Shown here: in pieces, positions 17,699-26,018 of the stretch
Position numbering within the stretch: the stretch's first letter is position 1
How the letters are laid out: every line of letters starts with the position of its first letter
Assembly: GCF_004358755.1 (NCBI RefSeq)
Contig: NZ_SMZY01000001.1
Location: 620,001-684,000, forward strand
Length of the DNA stretch: 64,000 bases
Direction of reading: 5' to 3'
DNA from: Peribacillus frigoritolerans
Lineage (GTDB): Bacteria > Bacillota > Bacilli > Bacillales > Bacillaceae
The notes under the pieces: generated by a model
What the model was told of the DNA's origin: nothing
The model's input: the letters and a program-made list of their open reading frames with translations, nothing else
The model's database searches: none
Program-made: the position numbers and the translations under genes

Positions 17699-17891
17699 AA
17701 ATATGCTCTCCTCGCTCTTTTAGGCTAAATTATGCATAAACCCGTGAATTGGTTGCTTGATTTAAGCTTTTTGTGATTAAATAATGAAGATAAATAAGGG
17801 GACGGGCTTTTTCACACTTGGGGAAACGTTTAATTTCAGGGGTACAGGGTATTTCTAATAGTAGAAACGAATGCAGAAAAGGAGAATGAAC

Positions 17892-18392
17892 ATGCTGAAA
17901 AAATTATTTGGAAAAAAGACTGAAAAGCAAACAGAAGAAACGGTTTACGCACCTCTAACAGGTAGATTGCTTAATCTTGAAGATGTTCCGGATCCGGTTT
18001 TTTCTCAAAAAATGATGGGTGACGGAATGGCGATTGAGCCTTCTGAAGGAATACTTGTTTCTCCGGTTGAGGGAGAAATCATTCAGCTTTTCCACACGAA
18101 ACATGCGATAGGAATTAAAAGCTTAACCGGCATGGAAATTCTGCTTCATATCGGACTTGAAACAGTTGCGATGAATGGGGAAGGCTTTGAAGCATTTGTA
18201 AAAGAAGGCGACAAAGTAAAACCTGGAGACAAATTGATTACATTTGATCTGAATTTAATTAAAGAAAAAGCAGCCAGCACGATAACACCGATTATCATCA
18301 CAAATGGTGATATCATTGAGAATGTGCAAAAATCTCCATTAGGCGAGGTTAAAGGCGGCTCTGATAAAGTGTTTGAAATTAAAGTGAAATAA
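17892..18392 (+). CDS. ypqE: PTS glucose-type IIA component
   Basis: This 166-residue IIA-Glc domain has the phosphorylatable histidine in [10 protein letters not shown], a second conserved histidine in HTKHAIGI, and the conserved SPVEGEI start. It accepts phosphate from HPr and can pass it to IIB domains. No IIBC gene adjoins it, so its partner is elsewhere. AAGGAG at 17878-17883 fixes ATG 17892. It is the ypqE position of B. subtilis. A weak cre-like sequence (GAAACGTTTAA at 17822-17832) lies upstream. Confidence 0.92.
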   Translation: MLKKLFGKKTEKQTEETVYAPLTGRLLNLEDVPDPVFSQKMMGDGMAIEPSEGILVSPVEGEIIQLFHTKHAIGIKSLTGMEILLHIGLETVAMNGEGFEAFVKEGDKVKPGDKLITFDLNLIKEKAASTITPIIITNGDIIENVQKSPLGEVKGGSDKVFEIKVK

Positions 18393-18404
18393 TGAAATCA
18401 ATGA

Positions 18405-18428
18405 AGCGGGCTGCGGCCTGCTTTTTTT
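18405..18428 (+). terminator. Terminator of ypqE
   Basis: AGCGGGC pairs with GCCTGCT (one G-T pair), followed by TTTTTT. Confidence 0.75.
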
Positions 18429-18544
18429 ATGCGGAAATGATGTTGAAAGTCATTACTGAAAAATCGATTATTAAACTTATACCTTACTAGGCTGCCATGT
18501 AAACCTCGTCAAAATTTCCAATAATTAATAATAAGCTGTTCCGC

Positions 18545-18573
18545 TTAAAAACGAACGTTTATTCTGTTAGAAT
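18545..18573 (+). promoter_or_regulatory. Promoter of yprAB with an SOS-box-like element
   Basis: TTAAAA at 18545-18550, a 17-bp spacer and TAGAAT at 18568-18573 form the promoter. The spacer contains CGAAC-N4-ATTCT at 18552-18565, which matches 8 of the 10 fixed positions of the Bacillus LexA box CGAAC-N4-GTTCG. Confidence 0.4.
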
Positions 18574-18592
18574 GAAAAGAGAGGTGAAGCGA

Positions 18593-20878
18593 ATGAGAAG
18601 AAAGCAGTCACTGGCAGAAATCATTGAATTTCTAAAAAAGGATGAGCAGTTTAAGCATCAGGTTGTACATGCTCATACTATTCAGCCAAAAGAAGCAAAA
18701 ACGGCGGAAATGCCTGCTTCAGTAGACCCTAAATTAAAATCAGCCCTTGCAGCAAGAGGCATACATAATTTATATACACATCAGGCTACCGCCTATGAGC
18801 TTGCCCATATGAAAAAAAGCTTTGTAGCAGTGACACCGACAGCTTCTGGAAAAACACTGTGCTACAACTTGCCGGTCCTGCAGCAAATTCTAAATGATGA
18901 GACGAGCAGAGCACTCTATTTATTTCCGACGAAAGCACTTGCGCAGGATCAGAAAAGTGAATTGAACGAGCTAATTACAGAACTCGGAGTGGATATTAAT
19001 TCTTATACGTATGACGGCGACACTGCCCCCAACATCCGAAATGTCATTCGGAAAGCGGGGCATATAGTTATGACAAATCCGGATATGCTTCACTCTGCCA
19101 TTTTGCCGCACCATACGAAATGGGTCTCTCTTTTTGAGAACTTAAAATATATCATCATAGATGAGCTTCATATTTACAGGGGAATTTTCGGCAGCCACGT
19201 TGCCAATGTGATCAGAAGATTGAAGCGCATCTGCCATTTTTATGGAAGTGATCCGGTGTTTATTTGCACATCTGCCACGATTGCAAATCCGCAGGAGCTC
19301 GCAGAAAATTTGCTGGAGGAGGAGATGGCTCTTGTTGATGACAACGGTGCGCCATCAGGAAAAAAGCATTTTTTATTTTACAATCCTCCTATTGTGAATA
19401 AGCCGCTGAATATTCGAAAAAGCGCTACGCTTGAGGTCAGAAAAATTGCAAGCGAGCTATTAAAAAACAAGATTCAGACAATCGTTTTTGCAAGAAGCAG
19501 GGTGCGTGTTGAAATCATCTTAACGTATTTGCAGGAGCTTATTAAAGGCGAGCTTGGCAAACAGACGATACGAGGATATCGCGGAGGCTATCTGCCAAAG
19601 CAGAGACGGGAGATTGAAAAAGGGCTCAGAAATGGTGAAATCCTTGGTGTGGTCAGTACAAATGCCCTTGAACTGGGAGTAGACATCGGTCAGCTTCAAG
19701 TGTGCATCATGACTGGATATCCAGGAACCATCGCAAGTGCATGGCAGCAGGCGGGAAGAGCTGGGAGAAGAAGCGGAGAGGCGCTTATTGTCATGGTCGC
19801 AGGGTCCACGCCGATTGACCAGTATATCATTCAGAACCCTGATTACTTTTTTAAACAAAATCCCGAGACAGCTATTATTAACCCGGATAATCTGATTGTT
19901 TTAGTAGACCATGTGAAATGTGCGGCGTTTGAACTGCCTTTCAAAAAAGGCGAGAATTTCGGCAATGCTGAGCTTGCGGATATCCTTGAATTTTTGACGG
20001 AAGAAAAGGTGCTTTATTACAACCGGGAACGTTATCACTGGATGAATGATTCATTTCCAGCCCATAATATCAGTCTGAGATCAGCGTCTCAGGAAAACGT
20101 CATTATCGTTGACCAGTCTAACATCGCTCACGTTAAAGTGATTGGGGAAATGGACAGATTCAGCGCAATGACTTTGCTTCATGATGAAGCGATCTATCTG
20201 CATCAGGGGATTCAATATCAGGTTGAGAAGCTTGATTGGGAAGAGAAAAAAGCGTTTGTGAGAGAAGTGGATGTTGATTATTTTACAGATGCAAATCTTG
20301 CCGTTCAGCTGAAAGTGCTGGAGGAAGATAAATCAAGAAGCAATGAAACTCATCAGCTTGGTTTTGGAGATGTAACCGTGCAGGCGATGGCTACGATCTT
20401 CAAAAAAATAAAATTTGATACGCATGAAAACATCGGTTCAGGTCCCATTCATTTGCCTGAAGAAGAGCTGCATACGAATGCTGCATGGATCAGTTTATCG
20501 GATGAACTGGCAAAATCGCTGAAAAAAGACAGACTTGAGGAAGCGCTGCTAGGAATTGCACATGCTCTTAAACATATTGTCCCATTAAGCGTCATGTGTG
20601 ACCCATCCGATATCAGTGTCATTCCGCAAATGAAAGCAACTCATAATGATCAGCCTACGGTATTTCTGTATGACCGCTATCCAGGCGGGGTGGGTCTTGC
20701 AAATAAAGTATTTGAAACAATGGAGATCGTCCTGCAGGAAGCGATGGCGATGATTGCTTTCTGTCCATGTGAATCCGGATGCCCGTCGTGCACAGGACTT
20801 GAAGGATCTGACCATCAAAAAGCCGATACCCTTCAATTATTAGTACAGTTAAAAGGAGCAGAGAATCCTTGTCATTAA
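18593..20878 (+). CDS. yprA: DEXH helicase YprA (mitomycin repair factor MrfA)
   Basis: This 761-residue superfamily 2 helicase has Walker A TPTASGKTLCYN, a DELH box (IIDELHIYRG), SAT in CTSATIANP, and QQAGRAGRR as motif VI. A C-terminal DUF1998/MrfA-type zinc-binding cluster, CPCESGCPSC, follows. In B. subtilis, MrfA and MrfB (YprB) act together in a UvrA-independent excision pathway for mitomycin C adducts. ATG 18593 is set by GAGAGGTG at 18580-18587. It overlaps yprB by 10 nt. Confidence 0.94.
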   Translation: MRRKQSLAEIIEFLKKDEQFKHQVVHAHTIQPKEAKTAEMPASVDPKLKSALAARGIHNLYTHQATAYELAHMKKSFVAVTPTASGKTLCYNLPVLQQILNDETSRALYLFPTKALAQDQKSELNELITELGVDINSYTYDGDTAPNIRNVIRKAGHIVMTNPDMLHSAILPHHTKWVSLFENLKYIIIDELHIYRGIFGSHVANVIRRLKRICHFYGSDPVFICTSATIANPQELAENLLEEEMALVDDNGAPSGKKHFLFYNPPIVNKPLNIRKSATLEVRKIASELLKNKIQTIVFARSRVRVEIILTYLQELIKGELGKQTIRGYRGGYLPKQRREIEKGLRNGEILGVVSTNALELGVDIGQLQVCIMTGYPGTIASAWQQAGRAGRRSGEALIVMVAGSTPIDQYIIQNPDYFFKQNPETAIINPDNLIVLVDHVKCAAFELPFKKGENFGNAELADILEFLTEEKVLYYNRERYHWMNDSFPAHNISLRSASQENVIIVDQSNIAHVKVIGEMDRFSAMTLLHDEAIYLHQGIQYQVEKLDWEEKKAFVREVDVDYFTDANLAVQLKVLEEDKSRSNETHQLGFGDVTVQAMATIFKKIKFDTHENIGSGPIHLPEEELHTNAAWISLSDELAKSLKKDRLEEALLGIAHALKHIVPLSVMCDPSDISVIPQMKATHNDQPTVFLYDRYPGGVGLANKVFETMEIVLQEAMAMIAFCPCESGCPSCTGLEGSDHQKADTLQLLVQLKGAENPCH

Positions 20879-22113
20879 AAGGAAAGTTAAATCGATTAAA
20901 AACACATATGTCGCTTGAAGGCAGTTTGGAAACTGCCCAGACGCCCCATACAGAGGAGATTCCAAACCTTGAAAAGTGGGCCGCCTTGGATGCATTGCCT
21001 TTTTGGTTTGATGGAGAGTATTGCATGGTCAGGGAACGCACTTATCCCCTTGACTATAAACACGGTCTCTATCAGATGGGTGAATTTCATAGAGCCGTTT
21101 CTTGCTGGAATGAAAGAAACAGCAAGCATCCATTATCATCTAAAGACCATGATTCCCATGAATTATTTTTCTTTGATACAGAAACAACGGGACTCGGCGG
21201 AGGAGCAGGCAATACAATCTTTCTGCTTGGACACGCACAGGTTTTTCACGACAAAGTGGTAGTTAAGCAGCACTTTCTCCCTAAACCGGGAAATGAAGTC
21301 GCCCTTTATCAAAGCTTCTTAAGCGATGTGAACACGAAAACTCTCGTAACTTATAACGGGAAAGCTTTTGATTGGCCTCAGGTAAAAACACGGCATACTC
21401 TAGTGCGTGAACAAGTGCCAAAACTTCCAGCTTTCGGCCACTTTGATTTGTTTCATGCTGCGAGAAGATTATGGAAAACAAGCTTGGAATCCGTAAAACT
21501 CAGCATTGTAGAGAAAGAAATACTTGGTATTGTACGTGAGCATGATGTTCCTGGCTATCTTGCTCCTATGCTGTATTTCAGCTTTGTTCAGTCGCAGGAT
21601 CCTGATCATATTGAGGGTGTGCTGATTCATAATGAGATTGATATTCTTTCTTTGATTACTTTGTATACACATCTTTCTTACCGAATCTTGTTCCCGGGTG
21701 TCGAAGCGACGGATACAGAACAATATGAAGTGGCAAGATGGCTGCTATCTGCCGGAGATCAAGAAACAGCTTTCGACACATTCAAATCTGTAGCTGACCG
21801 CAGTGAGGCGAAAGAATTTGAAGCGAAATTCGAAATGGCCATGCATTTAAAAAAGAAGAAAAACCTGCTGGAAGCACTGCCGCTATTTCAGTCTGTTGCT
21901 GAAGGCCCGAGCTTGAAACAGAAGGCAAAAGCTGCTGTAGAGCTTGCGAAGTATTATGAACATAAAGAAAAGAATTATGAAAAAGCACTGTCTTATGCGA
22001 CTTCAGCTTACTTGACGATAAAGGCAAAAGATCAAGCATTAAAAACGGACTCGGAAAAAGAGAAGCTTGAACTCTTAAAAAGAATGAAACGCTTAGGAAA
22101 TAAAAACAGGTGA
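20869..22113 (+). CDS. yprB: DnaQ-like exonuclease YprB (MrfB)
   Basis: This 414-residue protein has a TTG start inside the yprA end. It has a DEDD RNase H-fold exonuclease domain at about residues 90-270: FFDTETTGLGGGAGN (motif I), TYNGKAFDWP (motif II) and a late HNEIDILSL (motif III). A C-terminal helical TPR-like region (about 285-405) follows. It pairs with YprA in mitomycin-adduct repair. The overlap and AAAAGGAG site suggest translational coupling. Confidence 0.92.
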   Translation: MSLKGKLNRLKTHMSLEGSLETAQTPHTEEIPNLEKWAALDALPFWFDGEYCMVRERTYPLDYKHGLYQMGEFHRAVSCWNERNSKHPLSSKDHDSHELFFFDTETTGLGGGAGNTIFLLGHAQVFHDKVVVKQHFLPKPGNEVALYQSFLSDVNTKTLVTYNGKAFDWPQVKTRHTLVREQVPKLPAFGHFDLFHAARRLWKTSLESVKLSIVEKEILGIVREHDVPGYLAPMLYFSFVQSQDPDHIEGVLIHNEIDILSLITLYTHLSYRILFPGVEATDTEQYEVARWLLSAGDQETAFDTFKSVADRSEAKEFEAKFEMAMHLKKKKNLLEALPLFQSVAEGPSLKQKAKAAVELAKYYEHKEKNYEKALSYATSAYLTIKAKDQALKTDSEKEKLELLKRMKRLGNKNR

Positions 22114-22267
22114 TTATTCCCCGGGGAAGCGCAAAATCAGCGGTTTTTCGCAAAGAATTTGTCGATATTGTGAAATTTTGCAAAGATTAAAATAGGTAAT
22201 TGTAGAATGGTGTAGATGTGTGTAAAATTAAGGACTGTAAACACTATCTGCATGGGGTGAACGGAAT

Positions 22268-22363
22268 ATGTACAAAGGGATTTTCTACTTGTTTTTCATC
22301 GTTTTATTTGCAACTGTTTTTATCTTTTCAAACTTCAAAGACACTTTCTACGCTTTCTTGTAA
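22268..22363 (+). CDS. Putative 31-residue single-span membrane protein
   Basis: GGGGTGA lies 6-7 nt before ATG 22268. The ORF encodes MYKGIFYLFFIVLFATVF and a short tail. It is one hydrophobic helix with almost no charged residues before the C-terminal part. It lies alone between yprB and cotD. Such microproteins are often missed, but no family is recognised and the length leaves room for chance. Confidence 0.45.
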   Translation: MYKGIFYLFFIVLFATVFIFSNFKDTFYAFL

Positions 22364-22384
22364 AAAATAGGTTAATGCATCAGT

Positions 22385-22412
22385 ACATGTACACACTTTT
22401 CTTCATAGACTA
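22385..22412 (+). promoter_or_regulatory. Sigma-K-type promoter of cotD
   Basis: AC at 22385-22386, 17 bp, then CATAGACTA at 22404-22412 matches the sigma-K consensus (AC...CATAnnnTA). It is 45 bp before the cotD start. B. subtilis cotD is sigma-K dependent. Confidence 0.6.
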
Positions 22413-22457
22413 TCACTGTAAGACAGATAAGAAATGAAGGAAAGGAGTCAAACAAAT

Positions 22458-22823
22458 ATGATGCCTAATAACAATATGCCAAATATGGTGTCACCGATGG
22501 GACCGAATATGCCAAATATGGTGTCACCGATGGGACCGAATATGCCTGCACCGAATATGGTTGGCGGAGCTCAAATGGGACCAATGGGACCAACTAAAAT
22601 GTGTCCGCCGATTGTCCATCCGACAAAATGCTGTGTACAGCACACATTTTCTACAACAGTCGTTCCGCACATTCATCCAACCCATACTACTGTAGTAAAC
22701 CATCAAATGGTCCAGCATAAACATTATTTCCCTCAAACTCAATCTATGGCAAATCAAGTTTCAAACCAACAATTTAACTGCGGCGGCGGTCCAAGACCAC
22801 CATTTAGTCCTTACGGCCGTTAA
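22458..22823 (+). CDS. cotD: Spore coat protein CotD
   Basis: This 121-residue inner-coat protein is rich in Met, Pro, Asn and His. The conserved core is KCCVQHTFSTTVVPHIHPTH followed by TTVVNHQ and HKHYFPQTQS. The N-terminal part contains an exact duplication of the 11-residue unit MPNMVSPMGPN (a 33-bp tandem repeat at about 22476-22541). AAGGAG at 22441-22446 supports ATG 22458. A sigma-K-like promoter and a strong terminator flank it, giving a single-gene unit of the mother cell. Confidence 0.9.
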   Translation: MMPNNNMPNMVSPMGPNMPNMVSPMGPNMPAPNMVGGAQMGPMGPTKMCPPIVHPTKCCVQHTFSTTVVPHIHPTHTTVVNHQMVQHKHYFPQTQSMANQVSNQQFNCGGGPRPPFSPYGR

Positions 22824-22827
22824 CCTC

Positions 22828-22875
22828 AGATAGTAGGAGCTGATGCTAGGGTATCAGCTCCTATCTTCTTTTGAA
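22828..22875 (+). terminator. Terminator of cotD
   Basis: GATAGTAGGAGCTGAT and ATCAGCTCCTATC form a stem of more than 12 bp, followed by TTCTTTT. Confidence 0.8.
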
Positions 22876-22891
22876 GGGAGACGATACATAG

Positions 22892-23458
22892 ATGAAGGTA
22901 GTAACAGTTTCCGGCTACAAGCCCTTTGAACTTGGCATTTTTAAAAAAGATGATCCAGCCATCGGGTATATTAAAAAAGCAATAGAAAAGTCATTGCGTC
23001 AGATGATTGATGACGGCTTAGAATGGGTATTGATAAGCGGACAGCTTGGTGTTGAGCTATGGGCCGCAGAGGTTGTCTTTGATTTGCAGTTGGAGTATGA
23101 TGAATTAAAGCTGGGTGTGCTTACACCTTTTTTGGATCAGGAAGAGAAGTGGAATGATGACAATAAAGAATACTATGAATTCATTCTGTCTCAAGCTGAT
23201 TTTGTTGATAGTATAACAAAACGAAAATACGAAAATCCAAATCAGTTTCGCTTGAAAAATGAGTTTTTTGTTTCAAAAAGCCAAGGTTTGCTTCTTGTTT
23301 ATGATGAAGAAAATCAAGGGTCTCCAAAATTTTTGCTGGATACGGCCAGAAAAAAGGCGGAAGCAAACGAATATTCATTAATGATGATTTCATTTTCAGA
23401 TCTGCAAATGATCGTAGAAGAAGAACAGAGCAAATCGCATGGATTTTGGTCAAGTTAG
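22892..23458 (+). CDS. ypsA: SLOG-fold protein YpsA (DUF1273)
   Basis: This 188-residue protein has the start [14 protein letters not shown] and [15 protein letters not shown], the nucleotide-binding-like glycine motif of the YpsA/SLOG superfamily. It ends [15 protein letters not shown]...LLLVYDEEN. In B. subtilis and S. aureus, YpsA is linked to cell division and lies beside gpsB, as here. The biochemical activity is not established. Confidence 0.92.
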   Translation: MKVVTVSGYKPFELGIFKKDDPAIGYIKKAIEKSLRQMIDDGLEWVLISGQLGVELWAAEVVFDLQLEYDELKLGVLTPFLDQEEKWNDDNKEYYEFILSQADFVDSITKRKYENPNQFRLKNEFFVSKSQGLLLVYDEENQGSPKFLLDTARKKAEANEYSLMMISFSDLQMIVEEEQSKSHGFWSS

Positions 23459-23534
23459 CGAAGAGAAATTGACAATTGCAATCAAGATGTGAAAAAATAT
23501 GTAAAGATGATTTCAGTGTGACGAGGTGAAAGAG

Positions 23535-23840
23535 ATGCTTTCTGATAAAATTAAATTAACGGCTAAAGAAATTTTAGAAAAAGAATTTAAACAGGGTATG
23601 CGCGGCTACAAACAGGAAGATGTTGATAAATTTTTAGACTTGGTAATTAAGGATTATGAAACGTTTCATCAGGAAATTGAAGAGCTGCAGCAGGAAAATC
23701 TTCGTTTGACTAAGCAGCTTGAAGATTCTTTTAATCGCAAACAGGCGCAGCCGGTTCAGACAAATACAACAAACTTTGATATTCTTAAACGTTTATCAAA
23801 TTTAGAGAAACACGTTTTCGGCAGCAAGCTGTACGATTGA
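23535..23840 (+). CDS. gpsB: Cell-division regulator GpsB
   Basis: This 101-residue DivIVA-like protein begins with the membrane-binding/PBP-interaction domain ([25 protein letters not shown]). A coiled coil follows ([17 protein letters not shown]), then a linker and a C-terminal hexamerisation helix ([16 protein letters not shown]). GpsB moves PBP1 between sidewall and septum; ponA is in this window. GAGGTGA at 23522-23528 selects ATG 23535 over the GTG at 23526. Confidence 0.96.
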   Translation: MLSDKIKLTAKEILEKEFKQGMRGYKQEDVDKFLDLVIKDYETFHQEIEELQQENLRLTKQLEDSFNRKQAQPVQTNTTNFDILKRLSNLEKHVFGSKLYD

Positions 23841-23900
23841 TTCCATTTATTTACACTTGCATTAATCTCTTAAATTCACTATACTAATATTTGCTGTTAA

Positions 23901-24314
23901 AATAATAACGTTCAGGTAATCGCTGCAGTCTTTAGGGCTGTAGAGGAAAGTCCATGCTCGCACGGTGCTGAGATGCCCGTAGTGTTCGTGCCTAGCGAAT
24001 TCATAAGCTAGGGCAGCCAAAGATTTGGCTGACGGCAGGGAACAAGCCTAAGTCCCATCCGGGATACGGCTTTACTACCTTGAAAGTGCCACAGTGACGT
24101 AGTCTTTCGGGAAACCGAAAGAGTGGAACGCGGTAAACCCCTCGAGCGAGAAACCCAAATATAGGTAGGGGCACCTTCTCTTAGGAACTGAACAAGGAGA
24201 AGGCCGGAAGCGATTCGCTTCTGTAGATAGATGATTACCACCGGAGTACGAGGTGATACCGGCCGTTTGCAGTACAAAGGGACAAAACATGGCTTACAGA
24301 ACGTTATTACAGGT
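23901..24314 (+). ncRNA. rnpB: RNase P RNA, class B
   Basis: The sequence matches Bacillus-type RNase P RNA through its conserved blocks: GTAATCGCTGCAG, GAGGAAAGTCCATGCTCGCAC, GCGGTAAACCCCTCGAGCGAG, and GATGATTACC with CAAAACATGGCTTACAGAACG at the end. The P1 helix pairs AATAACGTTC (23902-23911) with GAACGTTATT (24299-24308). The 3' end is estimated by comparison with B. subtilis. It is the catalytic subunit that trims tRNA 5' leaders. Confidence 0.96.
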
Positions 24315-24331
24315 TACTATAAATGCGAAAC

Positions 24332-24362
24332 AGGCTCTCTTCACTTAGATGAGAGCTTTTCA
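24332..24362 (+). terminator. Terminator of rnpB
   Basis: GGCTCTC and GAGAGCTT form a stem with an 11-nt loop, followed by TTTC. Confidence 0.65.
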
Positions 24363-24440
24363 TTTACATAAAAATTCGGTTAAACAAGCTTACAGAAGGT
24401 TGAGTTAGCTGTACGATTTTACAGAAAAGAAGGTGATTTC

Positions 24441-25592
24441 ATGGAAAAAGTCACATTAATTGCTACTGCAGCAATGGGCCTTGAAGCTCTTGTTGCAAAA
24501 GAAGTGCGTGATCTTGGCTATGAATGCACGACAGAAAACGGCAAGGTTACATTCGAGGCAGAAGCAAAAGACATTCCGCGGGTAAATTTGTGGCTCCGCA
24601 CAGCAGACCGGGTCAAATTAAAAGTAGGAGAATTCAAAGCCTATTCTTTTGATGAGCTTTTTGAAAAGACAAAAGCACTGAACTGGGGAGATATTATTCC
24701 TGCACAGGCTGAATTCCCTGTCACAGGAAAATCAGTAAAATCAAAGCTGTTCAGTGTTTCTGACTGTCAGCGGATTGTAAAAAAGGCAATTGTTGAAAAA
24801 TTGAAAAGCCATCATAAAATTGCATCTGACTGGTACGAGGAATCCGGCCCTCTTTATAAAGTGGAAATTGCTCTGTTAAAAGATGTTGCCACACTGACGA
24901 TTGACACCAGCGGCGCAGGTCTCCATAAAAGAGGCTTCAGGCTTGATCAGGGCGGAGCTCCATTAAAAGAAACATTGGCAGCTGCTCTTGTTATGCTGAC
25001 CAACTGGACACCGGACCGTCCATTTGCCGATCTATTTTGCGGTTCTGGCACGATTCCTATAGAAGCCGCTTTAATTGGACAGAACATTGCTCCCGGTTTT
25101 AATCGTGAATTTGTATCTGAACAATGGAACTGGATTGATAAGCAGCACTGGAACAATGCAAGAGTGGAAGCTGAGGACCTGGCCAATTATGATATCCCTC
25201 TTGACATCGCAGGCCATGATATCGATCACCGCATGATCCGCATAGCTGAAGAAAACGCGGATGAAGCTGGCCTTGGCGGCATCATTCAGTTTAAGCAAAT
25301 GCAAGTAAGTGACTTTACAACGAGAAAAGAGTACGGCGTTATCGTCGGCAATCCTCCGTACGGAGAACGTCTCGGCGAAAAAGAAGAAGTAGAGCAGATG
25401 TATAAGGAATTAGGACGGGCACTTGCTCCTCATGATACATGGTCTGTTTATATGCTGACTTCCCATAAAGGATTTGAGCAATATTACGGCAGACAGGCTA
25501 CAAAAAAACGCAAACTGTTTAATGGATTTATCGAAACAGATTATTATCAATTCTGGGGAAAACGCCCTCCCCGTGAAAAGAAACAGGTATAG
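24441..25592 (+). CDS. ypsC: THUMP-domain rRNA guanine N2-methyltransferase (RlmL-type)
   Basis: This 383-residue protein has an N-terminal ferredoxin-like/THUMP region at about residues 1-160 (GLEALVAKEVRDLGYE start, SCQRIVKKAI). A Rossmann methyltransferase follows with the SAM motif ADLFCGSGTIPIEAAL near residue 195 and the catalytic motif NPPYGERL near residue 305, typical of N2-guanine or N6-adenine methylation. It is the ypsC position beside rnpB. AAGGTGA lies upstream of the ATG. Confidence 0.92.
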   Translation: MEKVTLIATAAMGLEALVAKEVRDLGYECTTENGKVTFEAEAKDIPRVNLWLRTADRVKLKVGEFKAYSFDELFEKTKALNWGDIIPAQAEFPVTGKSVKSKLFSVSDCQRIVKKAIVEKLKSHHKIASDWYEESGPLYKVEIALLKDVATLTIDTSGAGLHKRGFRLDQGGAPLKETLAAALVMLTNWTPDRPFADLFCGSGTIPIEAALIGQNIAPGFNREFVSEQWNWIDKQHWNNARVEAEDLANYDIPLDIAGHDIDHRMIRIAEENADEAGLGGIIQFKQMQVSDFTTRKEYGVIVGNPPYGERLGEKEEVEQMYKELGRALAPHDTWSVYMLTSHKGFEQYYGRQATKKRKLFNGFIETDYYQFWGKRPPREKKQV

Positions 25593-25652
25593 ATTGATCC
25601 TCCCTTGAATACACTAGAATCAGTATTGATAAAATTCAGGGGAGTGGTCTTT

Positions 25653-25844
25653 TTGCACATAAACGAAGACTTTAACTTAATATCGAAGGCGCTGTCGTCT
25701 TCCTATCTATCGCTCATAGAAAATGGCCAGGACCCAGCAGCTCATGCTTCGCTCAGCAATGCGCGCGCTGATTTTCTAAAAGCTGTTGCCCATGCCTCTG
25801 CTATTGATCAGAAAGTGATGATCGATACACTTTATGACCGTTAA
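25653..25844 (+). CDS. Small conserved protein (63 aa), unknown
   Basis: A TTG start at 25653 is chosen because AGGGGAG at 25638-25644 is 8 nt away. The product (HINEDFNLISKALSSSYLS...VMIDTLYDR) is a short, mostly helical, acidic protein. It is probably co-transcribed with ypsC, since no terminator lies between them and a strong terminator follows. Its family was not recognised. Confidence 0.65.
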   Translation: MHINEDFNLISKALSSSYLSLIENGQDPAAHASLSNARADFLKAVAHASAIDQKVMIDTLYDR

Positions 25845-25882
25845 GAGATAGGCTTTCTCATGATGAAAGCCTATCTTTTTTA
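25845..25882 (+). terminator. Terminator after the ypsC unit
   Basis: AGATAGGCTTTC and GAAAGCCTATCT form a 12-bp stem followed by TTTTT. Confidence 0.9.
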
Positions 25883-26018
25883 GTGGGAAAAGGCAGCATC
25901 CGCTATATAAAAACCAATCTTATTCTTGCGTTCATTCATAGTCATGAAATCTTGACTATGTGTGCGTTAAGTGAAATAATGGCTTTTCGAGTATAAAAGA
26001 ATGTGGGGGATCTGATAC

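Noticed and set aside
17821-17834. cre site before ypqE
   Set aside because: AAACGTTT is palindromic, but only about 11 of 14 consensus positions match, which is not enough to call a CcpA site as a separate feature.
22117-22128. Palindrome TTCCCCGGGGAA after yprB
   Set aside because: It is short, without a T-tract or a neighbouring promoter. It could be a weak 3' hairpin but nothing more supports it.
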